A DNA stretch of 64,000 nucleotides from assembly GCA_030263285.1 (NCBI GenBank), contig SZYB01000001.1, positions 618,911 through 682,910 of the forward strand, in the 5' to 3' direction. Positions within the stretch are counted from its first letter, which is position 1. Each line of letters begins with the position of its first letter. The notes below the pieces were generated by a model, which saw only the letters and a program-made list of their open reading frames with translations, did not search any database and was not told where the DNA came from. A program made the position numbers and the translations under genes. The DNA comes from Bergeyella sp. Its GTDB lineage: Bacteria > Bacteroidota > Bacteroidia > Flavobacteriales > Weeksellaceae. Below, in pieces: positions 8,077 to 15,613 of the stretch.

Positions 8077-9744
8077 TTAATAAGCGGTTTTGTGTACACT
8101 GATGGCTCTTCCGCTGGGATCGTTCATTTTTCTGAACGCCTCGTCCCACTCCAGCGCAACGGGAGTAGAACACGCCACTGAGGGTACAGAAGGCACAGTG
8201 GCCGCTGATGTTTCACTCGGGAAATGTGCCTGAAAAATCTCTCTGTATCTGTACTCTTCTTTGCTCTGCGGGGTATTGAGTGGAAATCTGTAGCGAGCGG
8301 TTTCCATCATTTCGTCGGTTACCTCATCTTCTGCTATTTTCTTAAGGGTATCTATCCAACCATACCCCACTCCATCGCTAAACTGCTCTTTCTGTCTCCA
8401 CACGACAGACTCCGGTAAAAGATCTTCGAAAGCTTTTCTCAATACCCATTTTTCCATTCTCCCTTCCGAAACGTTTACCATTTTATCTTTTGGATTGATA
8501 CGCATGGCAATATCCATAAACTCTTTATCCAAAAAAGGAACGCGCCCCTCCACTCCCCACGACATCAAGGATTTGTTAGCTCTCAAACAGTCATATAAAT
8601 GCAGATTACCCAACTTTCTTACCGTCTCTTCGTGAAATCCTTTTGCATCGGGTGCTTTATGAAAATACAGATATCCACCAAATAACTCGTCCGAGCCTTC
8701 TCCCGAAAGCACCATTTTTATTCCCATAGACCGGATTACCCGGGCCAAGAGATACATGGGAGTGGACGCACGAATGGTGGTAACGTCATAGGTTTCCAGC
8801 TGATAGATCACATCTCTCACCGCATCCAGCCCCTCCTGAACGGTAAAATAAATCTCATGATGGACCGACCCTATATGATCTGCTGCCTTCCGTGCCACCA
8901 CAAGGTCTGGAGATCCTTCAAGCCCTATGGCAAAACTATGGAGTCTGGGATACCAAGCCTCTTGCGTGTCGTTGCTCTCTATTCTTTGTCTGGAATATTT
9001 TGCGGCAATTGCCGCAATTACAGAAGAATCCAATCCTCCAGAAAGTAAAACACCATAGGGAACATCACTCATCAATTGCCTGTGTACCGCCGCCTCCAAA
9101 CCCTTTCTCAAAGCTGCTATATCTGTTGTATTGTCTTTTACCGCCTTATAATTTTCCCAATCTCTGACATACCATTTTTGAGGTTCCAAACCTTCTTTAC
9201 TGTATATGTAATGACCGGGCAAAAAGATGTTAATACGGTTGCACACCCCTTCCAACGCCTTGAGCTCAGAACCTACATAGTAATTTCCATTCTTGTCCCA
9301 ACCGTGGTATAAAGGACATATCCCCACATGATCTCTCGCAATAAGAAAAATATCATTCTCTACATCATAGAGAGCAAAAGCAAAAATACCGTTGAGTTTT
9401 TCTATGAAATCCTTACCGTATTTCTTGTACAGGGCCAAAATCACTTCACAATCGGATTTTGTCTTAAAATCTTCTTCCGTAAATTCTTCCTTTAGGCTTT
9501 CATGATTATAAATCTCACCATTCACTGCCAAAACGGTGTTTCCGTCTTTCGAAAGAAGGGGCTGCTTTCCAGAACCTGGATCCACAATGGCCAATCGCTC
9601 ATGAGAAAAAATGACCTTATCATCCTGAAAAACACCACTCCAGTCCGGCCCTCTATGACGTATCTTTTTTGACATTTCCAAGACTTTTGGTCTTAATGCA
9701 TCTGTTTTTTCTTTTGCCTCAAACAAACATACAATGCCACACAT
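8077..9744 (-). CDS. asnB: Asparagine synthase B (glutamine-hydrolysing)
   Basis: A 555-residue protein starting MCGIVCLFEAKE, so Cys2 is the glutaminase nucleophile of the N-terminal class II amidotransferase domain. RHRGPDWSG, HERLAIVDP and AVNGEIYNH follow. The synthetase half has the PP-loop LLSGGLDSSVIAAIA and the acceptor region LSGEGSDELFGGYLYF. Ends FRKMNDPSGRAISVHKTAY, as in AsnB. It converts aspartate, glutamine and ATP to asparagine. It stands alone; the gap upstream (9745-9955) shows no further gene. Confidence 0.95.
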   Translation of the reverse strand: MCGIVCLFEAKEKTDALRPKVLEMSKKIRHRGPDWSGVFQDDKVIFSHERLAIVDPGSGKQPLLSKDGNTVLAVNGEIYNHESLKEEFTEEDFKTKSDCEVILALYKKYGKDFIEKLNGIFAFALYDVENDIFLIARDHVGICPLYHGWDKNGNYYVGSELKALEGVCNRINIFLPGHYIYSKEGLEPQKWYVRDWENYKAVKDNTTDIAALRKGLEAAVHRQLMSDVPYGVLLSGGLDSSVIAAIAAKYSRQRIESNDTQEAWYPRLHSFAIGLEGSPDLVVARKAADHIGSVHHEIYFTVQEGLDAVRDVIYQLETYDVTTIRASTPMYLLARVIRSMGIKMVLSGEGSDELFGGYLYFHKAPDAKGFHEETVRKLGNLHLYDCLRANKSLMSWGVEGRVPFLDKEFMDIAMRINPKDKMVNVSEGRMEKWVLRKAFEDLLPESVVWRQKEQFSDGVGYGWIDTLKKIAEDEVTDEMMETARYRFPLNTPQSKEEYRYREIFQAHFPSETSAATVPSVPSVACSTPVALEWDEAFRKMNDPSGRAISVHKTAY

Positions 9745-9955
9745 ACACTTAACTTTTTATTTTCTTTTTTTATCTCCCTTCTCCTTAACTTTTCAAAGGT
9801 AATCGTACCTACAAATACTGTACAACAAAAAAGATATCATTGCTAAAAATTTACGTTAAAAAACAAATCCGGACACCAAATAAAAAATACCTGTGGTTTT
9901 TTGGTCCGCAAGAGAAAAAAAACAATAGGCCCAGCCACACAGAATGTTACATGCA

Positions 9956-11164
9956 TCACTCAAGCCTCTCTATAAATGCCATATAAAAACCATCAAAACC
10001 TTTGCTGGGAAGAATCGAGTACTCTTTTGTACACCTAAAGCCCAAATTATTTTTTAAAAATTCTTTTACCTGTAAAGTGTTTTCCGATGGCAAGACAGAA
10101 CAGGTGGCATAGACTAGCTTCCCACCCACCCTTATAATTTTTGCATAGTTCTGCAAAATATCCCGTTGTTCTTTTTGCATCCTCTCCAGAAAATCTTTGT
10201 CTATTTTCCATTTAGTATCCGGATTTCTTTTTAGTACTCCCAAGCCCGAACATGGGGCGTCTATAAGCAAACGGTCGGCAGAATTGTATAATCGCTTTAT
10301 TGCTTTCTGATCCGTTATCCGCCTGGTTTCTATGTTATGTGCACCCGCCCTTTTGGCTCTTCTTTTAAGCTCCGCTAGCTTCCACTCATGAATATCCAGA
10401 GCAATAAGCCGACCCTTATTTTTCATAAGCATGGCTAAATGAAGTGTCTTTCCGCCAGCTCCCGCACAGACATCTACCACCCGCATTCCCTCTTTTACTT
10501 CCAACGTTTGCGCTATTTTTTGAGAACCCGCATCCTGCACCTCAAAATATCCCTTCTTAAAAGCCTTTGTAAGAAAAACGTTTTTTTTCTCCTCCAGCTG
10601 CAAAGCGTCCGGATACCCCTTTAGAGGAATTACACCTATATTTTCTTCCTTTAAGTCCTCTATTAGTTTATTTTTTGTGGTTTTAAGCGTATTCACCCTC
10701 AAAACTACGGAGGCGGATCCATTGAGTGCCTTCATTTCTTTTTCCCAATTTTCTCCTAGCTCATTGTGCAAAACCTCTGCAAGCCAATCCGGCACAGAAT
10801 ATTCTATCGCCTTGGTAGGCATCGTTTTTTTATCCAGTTTTCGAAGGATATCACCCGTTTTTATCTTTCCAAATTCTTCAAATTTCTTAAATCCGGTTTT
10901 GCTCCATAACAAATATGCCAAAATAATTTTGTACACGTTATTAGGCTTCGCCTCCTCCCCTATGTAATATTCCAACCGCCTCTTCCAGCGTATAATGTTA
11001 TAAAAAACTTCAGAAACAACTGCTCTGTCTTGACTCCCCCATTTTTTGTGAGACTTTAGTAGTCTCTCTATTACCTTGTCTGCATATTTGTTTTTCTCAA
11101 AAAAAGTTTCCTGCAAGGCATCGTGCACCCCGATAAGCAAATTTCTGTGAATGAGTTCTATCAT
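9956..11164 (-). CDS. RsmB/NOP-family RNA m5C methyltransferase
   Basis: A 402-residue SAM-dependent methyltransferase. An N-terminal NusB-like helical region is followed by a Rossmann domain with VVDVCAGAGGKTLHLA (SAM-binding motif I), LIDAPCSGLGVLKRNPD (motif IV with Cys) and VYATCSVLPSENTLQV (motif VI with the second catalytic Cys). This is the layout of 16S rRNA C5-cytosine methyltransferases like RsmB, but the exact target cannot be told from the sequence. It is monocistronic on the minus strand. Confidence 0.85.
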   Translation of the reverse strand: MIELIHRNLLIGVHDALQETFFEKNKYADKVIERLLKSHKKWGSQDRAVVSEVFYNIIRWKRRLEYYIGEEAKPNNVYKIILAYLLWSKTGFKKFEEFGKIKTGDILRKLDKKTMPTKAIEYSVPDWLAEVLHNELGENWEKEMKALNGSASVVLRVNTLKTTKNKLIEDLKEENIGVIPLKGYPDALQLEEKKNVFLTKAFKKGYFEVQDAGSQKIAQTLEVKEGMRVVDVCAGAGGKTLHLAMLMKNKGRLIALDIHEWKLAELKRRAKRAGAHNIETRRITDQKAIKRLYNSADRLLIDAPCSGLGVLKRNPDTKWKIDKDFLERMQKEQRDILQNYAKIIRVGGKLVYATCSVLPSENTLQVKEFLKNNLGFRCTKEYSILPSKGFDGFYMAFIERLE

Positions 11165-11323
11165 TTTCTGTACATGCTTAGATTATCATATATCCTGTAT
11201 CCTATCTCTTGTAGAAGCAGGTACTGCAAAGTAAGATAAAATAATGGAAGAAATAGGAAATCCTCTATCTATGGTAAATTGATAGGAAACGCAATTAAAA
11301 AAACGAAAGAGAATCCAAGGATT

Positions 11324-11357
11324 TACTTTTGCAGTTTCTTATTTTTCATATTTTTGT
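11324..11357 (+). promoter_or_regulatory. Two candidate promoter -7 elements before the PhnA-like gene
   Basis: TACTTTTGC at 11324-11332 and TATTTTTGT at 11349-11357 both fit TAnnTTTG. The ATG follows at 11381. The first has the more typical C after TTTG. Confidence 0.4.
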
Positions 11358-11380
11358 GTTCATAAAAATTTCATCAAAAT

Positions 11381-11713
11381 ATGAGTGAGATACTCCCCTG
11401 TCCCAAATGCAACTCCGAATTCACTTACCTGCAGGATTACCTTATGGTATGTTCGCAGTGTTTTTACGAGTGGGATTCTTCCCAGAAAATCACAGAAGAT
11501 AAAATTTTAGACGCCAATGGCAACGAGCTCCAAAGTGGAGACAGCGTAGTGGTGATAAGAGACCTGCCTGTAAAAGGAGCTCCCAAACCCGTGAAAGCGG
11601 GAACCAAGGTAAAAAACATAAGACTGAACTTTGATAGCGACCACAATATAGACTGTAAAATAGAGAGTTTTGGAGCGATGGCTCTTAAATCAGAAGTTGT
11701 AAAAAAAGCCTAA
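11381..11713 (+). CDS. PhnA/YjdM-family zinc-ribbon protein
   Basis: A 110-residue protein with an N-terminal zinc ribbon: CPKCNSEFTY, then MVCSQCFYEW (CxxC...CxxC). Then comes the PhnA C-terminal domain: ILDANGNELQSGDSVVVIRDLPVKG, GTKVKNIRLNF, DCKIESFGAMALKSEVVKKA. This matches the small 'alkylphosphonate utilisation protein PhnA' (YjdM) family, whose biochemical role is unclear despite its name. A single gene with its own promoter. Its stop overlaps the end of an eroded ABC ATPase on the other strand. Confidence 0.85.
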   Translation: MSEILPCPKCNSEFTYLQDYLMVCSQCFYEWDSSQKITEDKILDANGNELQSGDSVVVIRDLPVKGAPKPVKAGTKVKNIRLNFDSDHNIDCKIESFGAMALKSEVVKKA

Positions 11714-12545
11714 TTCATAAAATTTTGATTACTATCTATGACTTGCATCTCATAACCCAAACCCGAAATCCTAAATTCCTGGAGATAGCAGTGATTTTTT
11801 GCAAGTCCCCAGACGGCTTTCTCTATATTCAGAAAGAATTTACCTCTCCAAAAATCCTCGCTAAATAATCCATTACAGGGACTTTTATACATCTTTTCCG
11901 GCGTACTTTCTATACTATCACTTACCCTTATTCAGGACGAGGATTCTATCCGTCTGGGGAAGAATTTCGTGAGTGAAATGAAAATAGTAAGGGTAATTCT
12001 CTATTTTTTAATGTGTTGAAAGAGTATTTCTCTAATACCTAGTATCCAATTTTCCGTATGAATCCAGACTCCCAAACGGTTCATCAAGAAGTAACAGTTT
12101 TGGCTTTTACAGAACGCGCTCTGGCGATAAATAACCTCTGATTTTATCCCCAACTGAGATCTTTGGGATATTTGTGCACTTCCTCTTCTAGCCCTACTAT
12201 GGACAAAAGATTATTCTTAATACTCCTTTTTCCCTTCCAATCTATATTTGTATAAAAACCCCCAATATTTTCAGAATTTTCAAACACTTTTTATAGGGCA
12301 TCAAATCATAATCCTGGTCTACAAATTTTATTTCCGGCTCTCTCTCGGTACGAGATTTCCCTTTCAGTCCCAATAATTTTTTCCCCGTAAAACAATATAT
12401 CCCCCGCTTATCAATTCAGAAGTTCACTGTCTTATTCTATCAAGAGACTATGCTGACTGGGTAAGCAAAAAACGAAACTGAAATACTCCATCTTTCGCCC
12501 CATGCCTGCCAAATGTTTTTTATTCCCTCTAAAACCCCGAAATGA
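11710..12545 (-). pseudogene. Eroded ABC transporter ATP-binding protein
   Basis: Frames on the minus strand join into an ABC ATPase. From N to C: GDIYFYGEKIIG; EIKFVDQDYDLMPYK (Q-loop, about 12330-12290); VGLEEEVHKYPKDLSWG plus FIARA (damaged signature motif, about 12190-12115); LLLDEPFGSLD (Walker B/D-loop, about 12085); FTHEILPQTDRILVLNKGK (H-loop, about 11980-11925); and, open from 11892 to 11713, YKSPCNGLFSEDFWRGKFFL with a short C-terminal domain. At least four frameshifts or stops separate the pieces, and the Walker A segment is not recognisable. It resembles a common flavobacterial PotA-like ATPase; the substrate is unknown. Confidence 0.75.
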
Positions 12546-12631
12546 CAGACTTTACCCCTCAGTGAAGCATTGACTCTACAAGTCTCCAAAAATTATTAAT
12601 TTTACTGTGCTCAATTCTAGAGAGAAAAACC

Positions 12632-13642
12632 ATGATAAAAAAGATAAGAGAATATCGGGAAGAGGCAGAGAATTTTGCCGGCACGTCAGCAGAGGAGATA
12701 GAAAGCTTCAGGATACGGTTTTTAGGAAAAAAAGGCATAGTCAACGGAATTCTGCAAGAGTTTAAGTCTGTATCTAATGAAGAAAAAAAAGAACTGGGAC
12801 AGGAAATTAACTCCCTCAAAAACGCCGTTGCAGAAAAATTGGAACAGCTAAAACCTGAAAAAAAAACAAATTCTACAAGAAAACCCGAGGATCTCTCTCG
12901 TCCCGCTTACCCTTTTTCTCTCGGATCCAGACATCCCGTAAATATCGTGCGAAACAAAATCATCAATATTTTTAAATCTATAGGTTTTTCTGTAGCAGAC
13001 GGGCCGGAGATAGAAGATGATTGGCATAACTTTACCGCGCTCAACCTTCCGGAACACCATCCTGCAAGGGACATGCAAGATACTTTTTTTGTGGAAAGGG
13101 ATCCCGATATTCTTCTGCGTACACACACCTCTTCTGTACAAATAAGGTATATGGAAAACAATACTCCTCCAATACGAATTTTAGCCCCGGGAAGAGTTTT
13201 CAGGAATGAAGCAATTTCATCCCGATCACATTGTATTTTTCACCAGATAGAAGGCTTGTACATAGATAAAAACGTTAGCTTCGCAGACCTTAAACAGACA
13301 CTTCAGTTTTTTACTCGGGAACTATTTGGACAATCTAAAATAAGGCTTCGCCCTTCGTTTTTTCCTTTTACAGAACCCAGTGCCGAGGTAGACGTATACT
13401 GGGGACTCAACTCGGAAACCGATCGCAGAATTACCAAAGGTACGGGCTGGCTGGAAATTATGGGATGCGGAATGGTAGACCCTGCGGTACTAGAAAACGT
13501 AAATGTAGACCCTGATGAATACAGTGGCTATGCTTTTGGGATGGGGATAGAGCGCATCGTCATGCTGCTGTACCAAATGGGAGACATAAGAATACTCTTT
13601 GAAAATGACGTAAGAATGCTGGAACAATTTCGGGCACTCTAG
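12632..13642 (+). CDS. pheS: Phenylalanyl-tRNA synthetase alpha subunit
   Basis: A 336-residue class II synthetase subunit. An N-terminal coiled-coil (IESFRIRFLGKKGIVNGIL) precedes the catalytic core: HPVNIVRNKIINIFKSIGFSV region, FTALNLPEHHPARDMQDTF, motif 2 GRVFRNEAISSRSHCIFHQIEGL (its Arg-containing part), and motif 3 GYAFGMGIERIVMLLYQMGDIR. Length is close to the family norm (~330-340). pheT is not adjacent, the usual state in Bacteroidota. It directly follows the eroded ABC ATPase. Confidence 0.95.
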   Translation: MIKKIREYREEAENFAGTSAEEIESFRIRFLGKKGIVNGILQEFKSVSNEEKKELGQEINSLKNAVAEKLEQLKPEKKTNSTRKPEDLSRPAYPFSLGSRHPVNIVRNKIINIFKSIGFSVADGPEIEDDWHNFTALNLPEHHPARDMQDTFFVERDPDILLRTHTSSVQIRYMENNTPPIRILAPGRVFRNEAISSRSHCIFHQIEGLYIDKNVSFADLKQTLQFFTRELFGQSKIRLRPSFFPFTEPSAEVDVYWGLNSETDRRITKGTGWLEIMGCGMVDPAVLENVNVDPDEYSGYAFGMGIERIVMLLYQMGDIRILFENDVRMLEQFRAL

Positions 13643-13723
13643 AATATCATCTCCGGCTTTTCTTCTTTACCGCGCACCAGCTTTGGAGTAGTTAACTTTT
13701 TACCGATTTTCCAAAAAAAACAT

Positions 13724-13732
13724 TACCTTTGC
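13724..13732 (+). promoter_or_regulatory. Candidate -7 element of the rplM-rpsI operon
   Basis: TACCTTTGC is an exact TAnnTTTG match, about 46 bp before the rplM start. A T-run at 13697-13701 may serve as a weak -33 element. Confidence 0.5.
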
Positions 13733-13778
13733 ACTCCCCCGGGATGGATTATGTTTAATCGATAAACAAGATATAATA

Positions 13779-14234
13779 GTGAACACATTAAGTTACAAAA
13801 CTGTATCAGCAAACAGTGCTACCACTAAAAAGGAATGGATTGTGGTAGATGCCGAGGGGCAACCATTGGGAAGGCTTGCTTCCACGGTCGCCAGAATTTT
13901 AAGAGGAAAGCATAAGACCTATTATACCCCGCATGTGGACTGTGGAGATAATGTGATTGTCCTGAATGCCGGAAAGGTGACTCTTTCCGGGAACAAGTGG
14001 GAAGAAAAAAATTATATCTGGCACACGGGATACCCCGGAGGTCAAAGGTCTGTTACCGCCGCCGAACTTCTTAAGAGAAACCCTTTGAAGATTGTAGAGA
14101 AGTCTGTAAAGGGAATGCTTCCAAAGAACAAGCTAGGAGCGCAGATCTATAAGAACCTACACGTGTATGAAGGTAGCGAGCACAAACACGAGGCCCAGCA
14201 ACCTAAAAAAATCAATATCAACGAAATCAAATAA
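13779..14234 (+). CDS. rplM: 50S ribosomal protein L13
   Basis: A 151-residue protein that starts at GTG 13779 (MNTLSYKTVSANSAT), the same N-terminus as flavobacterial L13. Core motifs: EWIVVDAEGQPLGRLAS, RGKHKTYYTPHVDCGDNVIV, TGYPGGQRS, GMLPKNKLGAQIYKNLHVY. The downstream rpsI begins 5 bp after the stop codon, giving the conserved rplM-rpsI operon. Confidence 0.97.
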   Translation: MNTLSYKTVSANSATTKKEWIVVDAEGQPLGRLASTVARILRGKHKTYYTPHVDCGDNVIVLNAGKVTLSGNKWEEKNYIWHTGYPGGQRSVTAAELLKRNPLKIVEKSVKGMLPKNKLGAQIYKNLHVYEGSEHKHEAQQPKKININEIK

Positions 14235-14239
14235 ATCTT

Positions 14240-14626
14240 ATGTCTACAGTTCATAAATTAGGAAGAAGAAAAACTTCTGTAGCTAGAGTTTATCTAAAAC
14301 CGGGAAAAGGTACAATAACCATCAACGGCAAAGACCTCAAAGAGTATTTCGGCACGGACGTTTTGGTGTATAAAGTACACCAACCTTTTGCTCTTACAGA
14401 GACCATAGATCAATACGATCTTACCGCCAATGTTTTTGGCGGAGGTACTACAGGTCAAGCAGAAGCAATAAGACTTGCGGTGTCCAGAGCTTTGTGCGAA
14501 ATAAATGAAGAAAACAGAGCAGCTCTAAAACCTGCCGGACTACTTACAAGAGATGCCCGTATGGTAGAGAGAAAAAAACCGGGGCAGAAAAAGGCAAGAA
14601 AGAGATTCCAATTCTCCAAACGTTAA
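14240..14626 (+). CDS. rpsI: 30S ribosomal protein S9
   Basis: A 128-residue protein with GRRKTSVARVYLKPGKG at the start, VFGGGTTGQAEAIRLAVSRAL in the middle, and the basic tail TRDARMVERKKPGQKKARKRFQFSKR that ends in the invariant SKR reaching the P-site. Translationally close to rplM (5-bp gap). Confidence 0.97.
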   Translation: MSTVHKLGRRKTSVARVYLKPGKGTITINGKDLKEYFGTDVLVYKVHQPFALTETIDQYDLTANVFGGGTTGQAEAIRLAVSRALCEINEENRAALKPAGLLTRDARMVERKKPGQKKARKRFQFSKR

Positions 14627-14750
14627 TATTTTATTTAATCAATATCACAATACTAAATTGCCCGTTACGTTTAGCATCCAAACGCTACTCCCATCTCACC
14701 GTAGTGTTGATCGCAAAAGTGCGGAAAGTAAACTAACAAAAAACTAAAAA

Positions 14751-15512
14751 ATGGCAAAAATAAATGTAAAAGAACTTCTGGAAGCAGGTGTGCATTTTGG
14801 TCACATGACCAGGAAGTGGAATCCCAATATGGCTCCTTACATTTTTATGGAGAAAAACGGTATTCACATTATCGACTTACACAAAACTGCAGGCAAGTTG
14901 GAAGATGCCTGCCAAGCAATTGAAAAAATAACGGCCTCGGGGAAAAAAATTCTTTTTGTAGCCACAAAAAAGCAAGCAAAGGAAATTGTAGCCAAACATG
15001 CAAAAGAGTTTGGAATGCCCTATATCACAGAAAGATGGCCGGGCGGAATGCTCACCAATTTTGTGACCATAAGAAAAGCGGTAAAGAAAATGAATGCCAT
15101 TGACAAAATGAAGAAAGACGGCACTTTTGAAACCTTATCCAAAAAAGAAAGATTGCAAATAGACAGACAAAGAGCGAACTTAGAAAAGAATTTGGGTTCT
15201 ATTGCAGATATGGTAAGACTTCCTTCCGCCATTTTTGTGGTAGACATTATGAGAGAACATATAGCAGTAACTGAAGCAAAAAAGTTAGGAATTCCCATTT
15301 TTGCTATTGTAGACACCAATTCAGATCCCAGAAGGGTAGACTTTGTAATCCCCGGAAATGATGATGCATCAAAATCCATAGACATGATCCTGAGCATCGT
15401 TTCCGCTGCTGTAAAAGAAGGACAATCTCAAAGAAAAGCAGATAAAGAAAAATCTAAAGAAGAAAATCCCGAAAAGGCGCCTGCAGGTGCTGATAAAAAT
15501 CTAAGCGCCTAA
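14751..15512 (+). CDS. rpsB: 30S ribosomal protein S2
   Basis: A 253-residue protein: ELLEAGVHFGHMTRKWNPNM, IIDLHKTAGKLEDACQAI, FVATKKQAKEI, YITERWPGGMLTNF, VDIMREHIAVTEAKKLGIPIFAIVDTNSDP. The C-terminus carries a charged, Lys/Glu/Pro-rich tail of about 30 residues. It sits 124 bp after rpsI. The usual downstream partner tsf (EF-Ts) is missing: a strong terminator lies 32 bp after the stop codon and an unrelated gene follows on the opposite strand. Confidence 0.97.
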   Translation: MAKINVKELLEAGVHFGHMTRKWNPNMAPYIFMEKNGIHIIDLHKTAGKLEDACQAIEKITASGKKILFVATKKQAKEIVAKHAKEFGMPYITERWPGGMLTNFVTIRKAVKKMNAIDKMKKDGTFETLSKKERLQIDRQRANLEKNLGSIADMVRLPSAIFVVDIMREHIAVTEAKKLGIPIFAIVDTNSDPRRVDFVIPGNDDASKSIDMILSIVSAAVKEGQSQRKADKEKSKEENPEKAPAGADKNLSA

Positions 15513-15544
15513 ATATATAAAGGACAGACACTCTCAGAACATGT

Positions 15545-15584
15545 CCCCCCTGTTTAAAAGATCTCAGATGGGGGGTCTTTTTTT
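15545..15584 (+). terminator. Rho-independent terminator of rpsB
   Basis: A run of six C (15545-15550) pairs with six G (15570-15575), followed by TC and a run of seven T. It lies between the convergent rpsB and DUF5686 genes. Confidence 0.85.
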
Positions 15585-15613
15585 GCTTAAAACAAAGAGT
15601 TATCGTCAGTCCA

